Shown: positions 1-7,667, counted from the first letter of the stretch. The stretch is DNA of 10,697 nucleotides from JAZRYE01 sp045600585 (GCA_045600585.1 JAZRYE010000040.1:1-10697); one strand, 5' to 3'. Numbers and translations: made by a program. The notes: generated from the letters alone by a model not told the origin.

Positions 1-87
1 AAGAATGACAAGGTTAGAATATTTTTAGAAAAAGCGGTTAAAAATAGAACTATTTTGAGATATAGAGATGCAATAAAGAAAAAGTAA
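1..87 (+). CDS. 3' end of an unidentified gene (28 codons visible)
   Basis: Frame 1 is open from the window edge to a TAA at 85-87. The visible tail is very basic and looks helical, ending in AIKKK. It is too short to assign to a family. The reading frame has sensible codon use for this genome, and it converges on the minus-strand gene to its right, with 133 bp between the two stops. It could also be a chance open frame, since only 28 codons are visible. Its last codons overlap the inverted repeat at 84-100. Confidence 0.45.
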   Translation, partial: KNDKVRIFLEKAVKNRTILRYRDAIKKK

Positions 88-100
88 GACATAGTCTTAC
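71..100 (-). terminator. Hairpin with U tract on the minus strand, overlapping the end of the convergent gene
   Basis: A perfect 7-bp stem, GTAAGAC (84-90) and GTCTTAC (94-100), encloses a 3-nt loop. Read on the minus strand it is followed by TTTTTCTTTATT, the complement of the Lys-rich end of the plus-strand frame. This fits a second, back-up intrinsic terminator for the large minus-strand gene. On the plus strand there is no U tract after the stem. Confidence 0.45.
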
Positions 101-173
101 TGTTCAACATCTTTATCACTCACCTGCAAATATGGATATTAATATATAAAAAACGAATCAAAAATTAACACCA

Positions 174-202
174 TTATAAAAGAGGTAGCCTAAGCCACCT
201 CT
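174..202 (-). terminator. Intrinsic terminator of the large secreted-protein gene
   Basis: The inverted repeat AGAGGT (181-186) and ACCTCT (197-202) continues inward past one mismatch with two more pairs and a CTAA loop. On the minus strand the stem runs directly into TTTTATAA. It lies 18 bp beyond the TAA of the 221-3349 gene. Confidence 0.75.
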
Positions 203-220
203 AATATATTTAGAAATTAA

Positions 221-3200
221 TTATTCTGCGAATGAAATGTTTGTGATAACAAATGATGCGCGTACTCTTGCGTTTGATGAGTCAAAGCATTCGTAAATGA
301 CATTTGTGCCACTTGGATAAACTTCAAATACAGTAGTCAAATCAACTGTAAGAGTGCCAGAAGCACTATCAATTGATGCCAAAACATTTGAACCATTTCC
401 AACATAAACTTTGATGCCAGCAATATCATTAGCGCCTTCTGCTTTTGTAGCTGCAACTGTAAGAGTTACTTTTGTATATTGAGCATCTTTCATTGTTGTA
501 ACAAAATCAGGATTCCACATGAAGTTGTTATTATCGCTTAAGTTAATAGTTGTATTATCTTCGCCCCAAGTATTTGTACCCCAACCATTGTGACGTAAGA
601 ATGCCCAGCATTCACTTGATGACTTAGTAATATTTGATAAAGATTTTCTTGATTCTTGTTTAGCTACTTCTGGGTCAATAGTTTTAGATAAAACAATATT
701 TCTAACAATTGTTGTTTTGCCTTCACAAGCATCGTTCCAGTCAGCTGCTTCAGCAGTACAAGCTCTAATTTGAAGTTTGCTTGATGCAATTCTACTTAAG
801 ATATATGTAAAAGTTCCGCCATTTAAATGGTAGTTATATGAGCCACCATAGTTATCAGCAACGTAGTGTCCTTCAGCATCTAACAAAGCAACATCAAGAG
901 TAATTGTTTTATAGCCTTCAGCGATTAATGTTGCAACGAATTCTGTTGAAAGATAAATACTCCAAGAACCAGTTGCAATGAATTCACCAGCGAATGGATT
1001 ATAAGAAACTTTTGTATCTGTACTTGTCCAAGCTTCAGAAGTATATGCTCTTTGATCAATTGTTAATTGTGTTGAAGGAGTCATAAATCCAAAGTTTGAA
1101 ATCTTAACAGGAGATGTCATATTAACATCAGCACCACTATAGCCTTTGCTATCTCTTGAAATCATAGTGATTGATTTAGCTTGTGCTAAATAATCTCCAT
1201 CGATAGTAACATTGATTTTGCCTACGTTATTAATAGCCCAAGATAATGGATATTGGTTAGTTAAAGTAGCGCCTGGTATATATGTGAAGATTGTAACTAA
1301 TGTTTTAGTTTGAACTGTTTGAGGATCAAATGTAAATGACATAGAAGTTGCACCTGCAGCTCTTAAATCATTTAATAAAGCTTCACTGATAACAAAGTTA
1401 TTTTGTGTTGTGAAAGTTGCAGAAGCTGTAGCAGCATCAACATTAACATTTGATGTATTTGTGAAGTATGTTGAGAAAGATGTAGTATCCTTAAATGCTT
1501 TATCTAATGTAACTTTGTAGAATTCTAATTTTGTAAATTCAAATGTTGCAGGTTGGTCATTAGCACCGCCTTCAGCAGTTCTACAAGAGAATCTTAAAGA
1601 CCAATCTTCATGAGCTGTGAAGTCAAGACGATTTAAATCAAGAACAATTGAGACTTTATTAGCTGTTGCACTTGGTTGTGCCCAATAAGAATTCCAAGCA
1701 GCACTACCATCAGAAACATATGGAACTGAAGCACAAGCTTCGCCAGATGTTGGAGTGACAGTCATATCAAGATTGATAGATGTGAAGCCAGCTGCTTTTG
1801 CACGGCTTAATAAGTTAGCATCAAATCTTAATGTTCTTGTTTCAACTGACATTGTTTTTGCTTTTGAATTGAGAGTTGCTTTAGCAACACCTGTAGAAGT
1901 TGCACCTAATGTGAAATAGTTTTCAAAAGCAGGAGCTCTATATAAGAAGTCAGAAGTGAATAATTCTTCTTCTGTATAGATGTGGAAATTAGTTACGAGA
2001 AGTTCACCATTGAAAGCGAAGATCTTAACTAATGCTGCAGCAAATTTTTCATCAGCAACATCAACAACACATGTGTGCCATTGAGTATCATTAATTAAAA
2101 GATGTGTTTCAGGTTTAGTAACATTTGCATATGAATCATTCTTATATTCAACATAAGATTTCATACCATATGCTTTATCTGTGTTACCAAGAAGAGTATT
2201 AACTTCAGTATTTGAATCTCTATAACGATAATCAAATGCAATAGCGGCAATTGCTTTCTTTTCGTAAGAACCAGTTGCTTGGTTAACTGTACCACCAGCA
2301 ATTCTGAATTCAGCAAAGCCATAGTTATTTGAACCATCAGCTACTGTGACATTGCCCATATTAGCAGCGAAGTACATAGCAGTTGCATCATTGCCATACA
2401 TGTCTTTTACTTTGACATATCTAGCTGCATCTGTCTTTGTCATATTCTTGATAGACTTTTTGTCTTCAGATGCACCAGCTGCGATTGATTTTTCTAAAAC
2501 GACAACGTTAGAAATCATATCGTCTGCAGCAGGAGTTGCGTTTTCTTCAATGATTGCACCACTTAAATCACAAATGAATTTAACATTAGCAACATACATT
2601 TCTCCATTGAAGTGATAGAGCATTAATTGGAAGTACTCAATATTCAAGCTATTTAATGCAATAGATTGTGTATGCCATTGGTTATCTCTAACATATTCAG
2701 CATAAACAGGATCATAAGTAGTTGTGTGGACTTTAGTATTGTATTTCCATGTTGCTGATGTTTGTCCATTATGGTCTACATCGTTAAATGTGATAGTTTC
2801 TGTTTTAACTTCATAGTTGATGTCCCATAATTTGTATTCAAATTCAATTCCTACAACTTTTTGATAAGTTGGTAAGTTGAATCTGAAATCAGATGCACCA
2901 TAGTTAATAGAATCCATGGTAGGGAAGAGGCTTTCGTTAGCTGAGAACTTAGCAGCTACTCTACCATCAATCTCGTAATATTCACGAGTTGTTTGTTCAA
3001 GAGCTTTTAATTTTGCTGCGTTTAATAAAAGCATTCCTTCATCTTTAACAGCATTTTCGTTAATAGCAACTGCACTTGTTTTCTTAGCAATCATTAAGCT
3101 TGCATCAGTAACAGAATGAGTTTTTGCTGCGTCTGTCCATCTTTCGCCACAGTCACAACATGCCCAGTGTTCATTTTTGCCTAATGCGGTTTCTGTTGGG

Positions 3201-3349
3201 GCAACGCCATCATAGTGCACTACATTCGTATGTGTACATTCTTCAGCATTATTCTTTAAAGAGATATTCCTTGTAGAAATACCAGCAGCTAAACCAATAC
3301 CCATGACAGCAGAAAGACCAATTACGGCAAACTTTTTGTTTTTAGTCAT
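221..3349 (-). CDS. Large secreted protein with two families of beta-rich repeats and a Cys/His motif
   Basis: The product is 1042 residues. I start it at the ATG at 3347-3349 because AAAGGAG lies 6 nt upstream (3356-3362); an in-frame ATG 24 bp further out precedes that site and has none of its own. Residues 1-25 (MTKNKKFAVIGLSAVMGIGL and on) are a signal peptide without a lipobox. Residues 38-67 hold a short Cys/His motif (CTHT, then CCDCG) of a kind seen in secreted Firmicutes proteins and possibly metal-binding. Residues about 149-259 and 341-456 are two copies of one beta-rich domain, sharing NYG...FR and an (N/T)QWHT...FNGE...V.NF/VKF core; these look like carbohydrate-binding-type jelly rolls. 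Residues about 474-612, 622-756, 767-889 and 902-1042 are four diverged copies of a second module. No catalytic motif, LPXTG or C-terminal membrane anchor is visible, so release or non-covalent wall binding is likely. Function unknown; a surface adhesin or glycan binder is inference. Monocistronic. Confidence 0.9.
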   Translation of the reverse strand: MTKNKKFAVIGLSAVMGIGLAAGISTRNISLKNNAEECTHTNVVHYDGVAPTETALGKNEHWACCDCGERWTDAAKTHSVTDASLMIAKKTSAVAINENAVKDEGMLLLNAAKLKALEQTTREYYEIDGRVAAKFSANESLFPTMDSINYGASDFRFNLPTYQKVVGIEFEYKLWDINYEVKTETITFNDVDHNGQTSATWKYNTKVHTTTYDPVYAEYVRDNQWHTQSIALNSLNIEYFQLMLYHFNGEMYVANVKFICDLSGAIIEENATPAADDMISNVVVLEKSIAAGASEDKKSIKNMTKTDAARYVKVKDMYGNDATAMYFAANMGNVTVADGSNNYGFAEFRIAGGTVNQATGSYEKKAIAAIAFDYRYRDSNTEVNTLLGNTDKAYGMKSYVEYKNDSYANVTKPETHLLINDTQWHTCVVDVADEKFAAALVKIFAFNGELLVTNFHIYTEEELFTSDFLYRAPAFENYFTLGATSTGVAKATLNSKAKTMSVETRTLRFDANLLSRAKAAGFTSINLDMTVTPTSGEACASVPYVSDGSAAWNSYWAQPSATANKVSIVLDLNRLDFTAHEDWSLRFSCRTAEGGANDQPATFEFTKLEFYKVTLDKAFKDTTSFSTYFTNTSNVNVDAATASATFTTQNNFVISEALLNDLRAAGATSMSFTFDPQTVQTKTLVTIFTYIPGATLTNQYPLSWAINNVGKINVTIDGDYLAQAKSITMISRDSKGYSGADVNMTSPVKISNFGFMTPSTQLTIDQRAYTSEAWTSTDTKVSYNPFAGEFIATGSWSIYLSTEFVATLIAEGYKTITLDVALLDAEGHYVADNYGGSYNYHLNGGTFTYILSRIASSKLQIRACTAEAADWNDACEGKTTIVRNIVLSKTIDPEVAKQESRKSLSNITKSSSECWAFLRHNGWGTNTWGEDNTTINLSDNNNFMWNPDFVTTMKDAQYTKVTLTVAATKAEGANDIAGIKVYVGNGSNVLASIDSASGTLTVDLTTVFEVYPSGTNVIYECFDSSNARVRASFVITNISFAE

Positions 3350-3437
3350 AATTTTCTCCTTTCCTAAAAACATTATTATTCGTAAATAGAAAAATTAATT
3401 CCAAATAATCATTATCTCTATTTATTACGTCGCTTGT

Positions 3438-3466
3438 ATTATAACAATGGTTATAGTATTTAATCA
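3438..3466 (-). promoter_or_regulatory. Promoter of the large secreted-protein gene
   Basis: On the minus strand a perfect TATAAT lies at 3438-3443. With a 17-bp spacer the -35 hexamer is TGATTA (3461-3466), a weak match to TTGACA. The predicted start near 3431 gives a leader of about 80 nt. The weak -35 and the repeats directly upstream suggest dependence on an activator. Confidence 0.5.
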
Positions 3467-3499
3467 TTAATCAATATTGCATTATTATTAATCAATATT
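3466..3499. repeat. 13-bp perfect direct repeat with a 21-bp period upstream of a promoter
   Basis: ATTAATCAATATT occurs at 3466-3478 and again at 3487-3499. The copies start 21 bp apart, two helical turns, so both lie on the same DNA face. They abut the predicted -35 of the secreted-protein gene. A partial third copy (TTAATCA) overlaps that -35 at 3460-3466. A pair of binding sites for a regulator is the likely meaning; chance is possible in such AT-rich DNA. Confidence 0.5.
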
Positions 3500-3512
3500 T
3501 CCTATGAATAAC

Positions 3513-3548
3513 AAAAGAAAAAGCCTTATTTAACAAATCAATAAGGCT
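3513..3548 (-). terminator. Intrinsic terminator of the MscS gene
   Basis: A perfect 9-bp stem, AGCCTTATT (3522-3530) and AATAAGGCT (3540-3548), has a 9-nt loop. On the minus strand it is followed by TTTTTCTTTTG. It starts 12 bp after the TAA of the channel gene. Confidence 0.88.
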
Positions 3549-3560
3549 GTAACATTTAAA

Positions 3561-4451
3561 TTAATCTAATTTACCAACATGTATATCTGTTGATGAAGGG
3601 ATGTTAATTTTGTTTTCTCTAAATTTTAATAAGATAGGTTCACTTAATTCGTTATAAACATCCCAATATAATTTATAATCAACCCAGCATTTAATTGTGA
3701 CATTCACACTATAAGGTCCTAATTCAGAAACGTGAATAATGGTCTTATGATTTTCATCATTGATAATTCTTTTATCAGAGTTAACAATTTCCGCTAATAC
3801 TTGTTTTGCTAATGCAACATCATCGTTATAACCAATGCCAACAGTAAGAACAATTCTTCTTTCAGGATATCTTGTGTAATTAGTAACATTAGCCTTAGCT
3901 AAATTGCCATTTGGAATGATAACTAATTGTCCATCAAAAGTTTTTAATCTAGTTGATACTAGGCCAACCCTTTGGACATGACCTTCAACTGATCCATATT
4001 CATTAGCAACTAAAATATAATCGCCAGTAATAAAGTTCTTTTCATTTAAGATTAATAATCCATATGCAAATGATGCAATAACATCTTGTAAAGCAAGACC
4101 TAACGCGACAGCAATTGCAGACATAATTCCTGCAAATGAAGTAATATTAACGCCAAGAATAGCAACAACAATAAATCCAACAATTATCCATAAAACAATC
4201 TTTAAAACTTCTAAACCGAATGATTGAGCGGATTTATCAATTTGTGGACCTTTCTTTTTATTAATTCCCATTGCTCTTTTTAAGCAGAAGAACAATAATT
4301 TGAAAACAAAGTGAGCAACAATGATAATTGCTAAGGCAATGAATATCTTTTCAAGATTTGACATCTCGCCTTCTTCTTTGCCCATAAAGAAATTACCTAA
4401 TGATTCACCTAATTTCACGAACCAATCGCCTATTGATTGCCAAAAACCCAT
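3561..4451 (-). CDS. mscS: Small-conductance mechanosensitive channel, MscS family
   Basis: The product is 296 residues, close to the usual MscS length. It forms a membrane heptamer that opens under membrane tension to release solutes during hypo-osmotic shock. Membrane spans lie at about 34-57 and 83-105, followed by the Gly/Ala-rich pore helix at about 106-135 (MSAIAVALGLALQDVIASFA). The beta domain after it carries the family hallmark IIPNG at 178-182, and the alpha/beta vestibule ends with an INIPSSTDIHVG strand as in MscS. Residues 1-30 are amphipathic and Trp-rich, a short N-terminal helix. The start is fixed by AAAGGAGG (4460-4467), 8 nt upstream of the ATG. The gene has its own promoter and terminator and is not co-transcribed with the secreted-protein genes on either side. 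Close paralogues differ mainly in the N-terminus; the family call is secure. Confidence 0.96.
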   Translation of the reverse strand: MGFWQSIGDWFVKLGESLGNFFMGKEEGEMSNLEKIFIALAIIIVAHFVFKLLFFCLKRAMGINKKKGPQIDKSAQSFGLEVLKIVLWIIVGFIVVAILGVNITSFAGIMSAIAVALGLALQDVIASFAYGLLILNEKNFITGDYILVANEYGSVEGHVQRVGLVSTRLKTFDGQLVIIPNGNLAKANVTNYTRYPERRIVLTVGIGYNDDVALAKQVLAEIVNSDKRIINDENHKTIIHVSELGPYSVNVTIKCWVDYKLYWDVYNELSEPILLKFRENKINIPSSTDIHVGKLD

Positions 4452-4478
4452 AAGTAGTGCCTCCTTTATGCATACAAA

Positions 4479-4487
4479 AATATAGCA
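4479..4487 (-). promoter_or_regulatory. Extended -10 promoter of the MscS gene
   Basis: On the minus strand TGCTATATT (TGn plus -10 hexamer) lies at 4479-4487. The -35 position is AT-rich with no clear match, as expected for an extended -10 promoter. Transcription would start near 4472, giving a 20-nt leader with the AAAGGAGG site inside it. Confidence 0.45.
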
Positions 4488-4494
4488 AAATATT

Positions 4495-4529
4495 TTATAA
4501 AATAAAAGAGTTCAGTTTCCCAAACTCTT
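4495..4529 (-). terminator. Intrinsic terminator of the Big_2 secreted-protein gene
   Basis: AAGAGTT (4506-4512) pairs with AACTCTT (4523-4529) around a 10-nt loop. On the minus strand TTATTTTATAAA follows. It lies 21 bp past the stop of the 4551-6269 gene and just upstream of the MscS -10 box, so the two units are insulated. Confidence 0.75.
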
Positions 4530-4550
4530 ATTTATAATAATGTATTTTAA

Positions 4551-6269
4551 TTATTGATGTTTTCTTTTCTTAATAATTAATGCAGCACCCAAGATAGAAA
4601 TGCATGAAACAGCAATAAGAACAACAATTAATAATTGACTATTTCTTGAGAATGGAGCTAATACAAATGAGCTTTCAGAAGCAGCAAGGGTAATTGCTTC
4701 AATTTTATCTGCTACTGTATAAGTTGCAGTTTTACCCTTTGCATGAGCTGTATCACCAGATTCATAGTCATAAATCTCCATTGCGTCTACTAATGTCTTA
4801 ACATCAGAACTTAAGTTATTGTATTCAGTTACTAATGCTAAGTCATCAGAACAGCCATTTGCAGCTTCAACTTTTGCAGCGAAATCATTTGCTTGGCCAG
4901 CTGCTGTAGTATTATTTGTTACATTAGAGAATCCAATATAGAACAATTTCATACCACTTGATGAAGCAAGAGAAGTATTAGTTAAAGTAATTTCAACTCT
5001 TCCCATTAATGGAGTTTCACTAGTGAAAGACATCAATTTAGTATTTTGTCCAGAAACAGAGTTGTCAGAACATGTTAATGCTGTTCCACCAACTTTAACT
5101 TGAACGCTAAATCCTGAAGATGCACCAGCACCACCAACTTTGACAGAAACTTTATTTGTAGAATTACCTTTAGTACATGTGAAGATATCTGATCTTAATA
5201 AGACTGATTCAACTGTAAATCCACTACCTTTACCAAATTGAACACCATATGGAGAATATGAAGAGTTATTTGTAATAGCTGCTTTGCCAGTGCTTGTTGG
5301 GGTAACGATTGCTGTCCAATTAAGTCCTGCATTAGCTAAATCACAAGTTTTTGTATAAGCTTCGCCAGCTGTTGTTCCTTCGTATTTTGCAAACATATTT
5401 GCGTCTTTAACACCCATATCAACAACAAAGTCAGGGCCAGCATTTACTGTTACTTCACAAGTAGCAATCTTGCTACCATCTGCAGTTGTAACTGTAATTG
5501 TTGAGTTACCAGCAGAAACAGCAGTAACTAAGCCATTATCAACTGTAGCAACTGCCTCATTTGATGAAGACCAAGTAACATTTTTATTAGTAGCGTTTGC
5601 TGGAGCAATTGTTGCAGTTAATTTTACTGTTCCACCAATATCTAAATTAGCAGTTGTTTTGTCTAATGAAACACCAGTAACATCGACTGTTTCTGTGCTA
5701 GTTGAGCCATATAATTCAACAGTAGAAACTAAGTATGCAGAAGAAGTTACATCAAATGAGAATGTTGTAGTAGCATCAAATTCGAATGTAAATGTTGTTT
5801 GAGTTAAAGCGGTAGTTGGCTTTTGTGCAGTAGCGCCACAAACAGAAACAGAAGTCGAAGTCTTCCAACCATAGCCAGTAACAACAGCTTTTGTAATTGT
5901 TGTTGATCCTAAAGAGAAACTAAATCCAGCAGCTGCAGAAGAAGTACCAACTTTTAAAACGTTATCAGGAGCACCTGCACCGCCACTTCCTTTTGCCCAG
6001 AAGATACTACCAGTATTAATTGTTACATCTCCAGATACTATATCTGAACCAGCAGCTTCATTAATAAAAGCTTTTAGTCCAGCAGCCTTCATAGCCGTAG
6101 AAGAAGCGACACCATATTTTGTGGTACTACCATTTGTTGAAGCGGCAGCACAATCTAATGTAATAATAGGCGTTTCAGCTTTAGCGGCATCAATATGATT
6201 ATTTGCTAATCCAATACCTGCACCAATGGCTAGGGATAAGGAAGCAATGATAATTGGTAATTTTTTCAT
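4551..6269 (-). CDS. Membrane-anchored secreted protein with a Big_2 (bacterial Ig-like) domain
   Basis: The product is 572 residues. Residues 1-31 are a signal peptide, with likely cleavage after AKA. Residues about 35-190 form a Ser/Thr-rich beta-sandwich region. Residues about 195-276 are a bacterial Ig-like Big_2 domain: it opens with VTGVSLDKTTANLDIGGTV, has the VTWSSSNEAVATVDNGLVTA core and closes with CEVTV. Residues about 330-450 are a second beta sandwich (YGVQFGKGSGFTVESVLL, then VSVKVGG). Residues about 455-530 are a helical stalk. Residues about 543-565 are a membrane span followed by KKRKHQ, so the protein is displayed outside and tethered by its C-terminus. There is no LPXTG; APFSRNSQ precedes the span. 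AAAGGA (6279-6284) lies 9 nt upstream of the ATG. No enzyme motif is visible. A role in adhesion or glycan binding is inference. Confidence 0.9.
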   Translation of the reverse strand: MKKLPIIIASLSLAIGAGIGLANNHIDAAKAETPIITLDCAAASTNGSTTKYGVASSTAMKAAGLKAFINEAAGSDIVSGDVTINTGSIFWAKGSGGAGAPDNVLKVGTSSAAAGFSFSLGSTTITKAVVTGYGWKTSTSVSVCGATAQKPTTALTQTTFTFEFDATTTFSFDVTSSAYLVSTVELYGSTSTETVDVTGVSLDKTTANLDIGGTVKLTATIAPANATNKNVTWSSSNEAVATVDNGLVTAVSAGNSTITVTTADGSKIATCEVTVNAGPDFVVDMGVKDANMFAKYEGTTAGEAYTKTCDLANAGLNWTAIVTPTSTGKAAITNNSSYSPYGVQFGKGSGFTVESVLLRSDIFTCTKGNSTNKVSVKVGGAGASSGFSVQVKVGGTALTCSDNSVSGQNTKLMSFTSETPLMGRVEITLTNTSLASSSGMKLFYIGFSNVTNNTTAAGQANDFAAKVEAANGCSDDLALVTEYNNLSSDVKTLVDAMEIYDYESGDTAHAKGKTATYTVADKIEAITLAASESSFVLAPFSRNSQLLIVVLIAVSCISILGAALIIKKRKHQ

Positions 6270-6325
6270 TTTATTGAATCCTTTCTTAATATCGTAATTT
6301 GTTTTAATTACATCATTACAATTAC

Positions 6326-6331
6326 ATTATA
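6326..6331 (-). promoter_or_regulatory. -10 box of the Big_2 protein gene
   Basis: On the minus strand TATAAT, preceded directly by TG, lies at 6326-6331. No good -35 is found at 16-18 bp spacing. The predicted start near 6319 gives a leader of about 50 nt. Two palindromes lie just upstream at 6356-6388. Confidence 0.45.
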
Positions 6332-6355
6332 CAAAATTAATATAAGTAAGAAATT

Positions 6356-6373
6356 ATCTAATTTAAATTAGAT
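6356..6373. promoter_or_regulatory. Perfect 18-bp palindrome upstream of the Big_2 protein promoter
   Basis: ATCTAATTTAAATTAGAT is a perfect inverted repeat with no spacer. It ends about 25 bp upstream of the -10 box of the 4551-6269 gene and about 18 bp from the terminator of the gene on its other side. The position suits a regulator binding at or just above the -35. It has no U tract, so it is unlikely to be a terminator. Confidence 0.4.
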
Positions 6374-6374
6374 A

Positions 6375-6388
6375 TGTACAAGTGTACA
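6375..6388. promoter_or_regulatory. Double TGTACA element, possible operator
   Basis: TGTACA, itself a palindrome, occurs at 6375-6380 and 6383-6388 with AG between. The 14-bp unit is therefore both a direct and an inverted repeat. It sits 1 bp from the 18-bp palindrome, in the same promoter-upstream space. The protein that binds it is unknown. Confidence 0.35.
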
Positions 6389-6390
6389 AC

Positions 6391-6420
6391 AAACAAAAAA
6401 GAGAGAACAACGTTCTCTCT
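6391..6420 (-). terminator. Intrinsic terminator of the HAD/helical/membrane operon
   Basis: A perfect 9-bp stem, AGAGAGAAC (6400-6408) and GTTCTCTCT (6412-6420), has a 3-nt loop. On the minus strand it is followed by TTTTTTGTTTG. It starts 12 bp after the TAA of the last operon gene. Confidence 0.9.
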
Positions 6421-6432
6421 AATTTGTAATAA

Positions 6433-6804
6433 TTATTTTTCAATTGGCTTGATTTCAGCGTCAACGACAGGCTGTTCTTGTCTAACGCCAGATAATCTAG
6501 CAGCACGTCTTGCAGCTTTTTCACTTTCTCTATCAGCTGTTTTAGAACAAGCGATAAGGACGATAGCTGCTGCAACTGCTCCAATAGAGAGGATGATTAA
6601 TCCCCAGCCAAAGAAGCCAAGGCCAAATGTTTTTGCAAAGTCTTTATCTGCTAATGCAATGACATTGTCAGCGTTACTTACAGGTGAATACATGCCAACC
6701 ATACCGATGACAATATATGTTAATCCCCATAAAGCAACTAAGCCAGTTAAGATGTACCACACTAATTCAAATGTGGAGATAGGTAATTTTTTAGATTTTT
6801 TCAT
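6433..6804 (-). CDS. Small two-span membrane protein of unknown function
   Basis: The product is 123 residues and I do not recognise its family. Residues 1-10 are basic (MKKSKKLPIS). A first membrane span covers about 12-38 and a second about 61-86. The roughly 22-residue loop between them is predicted outside. A 37-residue charged tail (DRESEKAARRAARLSG, then PVVDAEIKPIEK) is predicted in the cytoplasm, following the positive-inside rule. It lies 23 bp after the helical-protein gene and just before the operon terminator, so it is very likely co-transcribed with that gene and the HAD phosphatase. The ribosome site is weak, with only TAGGG about 8 nt from the ATG, which suggests translation helped by the upstream gene. 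A membrane docking partner for the helical protein is speculation. Confidence 0.8.
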   Translation of the reverse strand: MKKSKKLPISTFELVWYILTGLVALWGLTYIVIGMVGMYSPVSNADNVIALADKDFAKTFGLGFFGWGLIILSIGAVAAAIVLIACSKTADRESEKAARRAARLSGVRQEQPVVDAEIKPIEK

Positions 6805-6827
6805 ATAACAGCCCTACTTTCTAATAA

Positions 6828-7667
6828 TTAAGCGTTGTTACCTGCTTGATTTTGAGAGAGTTTGATCATCTCTTCTAATAAAGGTTGATAAGCATTTTTC
6901 CATTCTGGTTCTGTCTTAGCAACTGCTTCATTGACACGTTTTGCAATATCTTCGAAGAATGCTTGGAATGGTTTATTATCGCGTCTTTCTCTTCTACCTT
7001 CTGTCATTTCAATGAGTTCATTGATATCATCGAGTAAATCTAATGTGTAGTTATCGATACAGTGGCAATGTGCTCTAGAGAAACGAATTAAGCTTGTTAA
7101 TTTAACAATTTCATTTTGAACGATGAAGTTAGATTGAGGTGTAACTTGGCCTTTTGATTCAGCCATGACTTTTTGGAATTCAGCAAATGATTTTTGGAAT
7201 TCTCTTGTGACGAGCATAGCAACGATATAACGATACATATGTTCATCTAAAGCTACTAACTTAACAACTGCTTCATCAGCTTCGTTTTGTTTTCTAGCTA
7301 AGTTGAGATATTGATAGATGATATCTCTTAATGTTTCACTTAAGTTGATAACATAGTCAAAAATTTTGATGTGTTGTGTGTGATCAACTCTAACTGATTC
7401 ACCAGCAACTTTTAAAATTGTAGAATCATCAGCGTATACTTCATTGATGAATTCTTCTAATTTTTCTTTTAATTTTTGTCCTTGTTCACCATTGTTTTCA
7501 ATGAAATTACCAAGTGCGCTACCTTTTTCTAAACCTTTTGTTAAAACGCTTTTACGTTGTTCGTAAATGTTTAAAGTGTGGTCTCTTTCAATTGAGTACT
7601 CCATTGTGTCTCTTAAATTTAAGAGGTAATGATAGAGATTGAAGATGTATTGATTAATTTGATTCAT
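6828..7667 (-). CDS. Helical cytosolic protein of unknown function
   Basis: The product is 279 residues and I do not recognise its family. It has no signal peptide or membrane span. Almost the whole length is predicted as amphipathic helices, in a Glu/Lys/Asn-rich composition (for example LKEKLEEFINEVYADD at 66-81). A compact H-C-H-C cluster at 200-203 (SRAHCHCID) could bind a metal. A stretch rich in Arg and Glu follows at 221-230 (MTEGRRERRD). The ATG overlaps the end of the HAD phosphatase gene by 14 bp. Its AAAGGAG site (7677-7683), 9 nt upstream, lies inside that gene's last codons, so translational coupling is likely. The small membrane protein follows 23 bp downstream. The gene order points to a shared task, but nothing in the sequence names it. 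Confidence 0.85.
   Translation of the reverse strand: MNQINQYIFNLYHYLLNLRDTMEYSIERDHTLNIYEQRKSVLTKGLEKGSALGNFIENNGEQGQKLKEKLEEFINEVYADDSTILKVAGESVRVDHTQHIKIFDYVINLSETLRDIIYQYLNLARKQNEADEAVVKLVALDEHMYRYIVAMLVTREFQKSFAEFQKVMAESKGQVTPQSNFIVQNEIVKLTSLIRFSRAHCHCIDNYTLDLLDDINELIEMTEGRRERRDNKPFQAFFEDIAKRVNEAVAKTEPEWKNAYQPLLEEMIKLSQNQAGNNA

Noticed and set aside
2346..2615. Open plus-strand frame of 89 codons inside the large secreted-protein gene
   Set aside because: It has no ribosome site and is the complement of a well-supported domain-bearing gene. Similar plus-strand frames at 5470-5802, 6374-6808, 7666-7875 and 7899-8099 are rejected for the same reason.
3350..3373. Longer start of the large secreted protein (8 more residues)
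   Set aside because: The AAAGGAG site lies downstream of that ATG and is spaced correctly for the inner ATG, which directly starts a standard signal peptide.
3460..3499. CRISPR-like repeat
   Set aside because: There are only two full 13-bp copies with 8 bp between them, no array, and no cas genes nearby.
6363..6584. Minus-strand frame of 73 codons overlapping the small membrane-protein gene
   Set aside because: It runs through a strong terminator and its product has no coherent features, while the overlapping frame encodes a clear two-span membrane protein.
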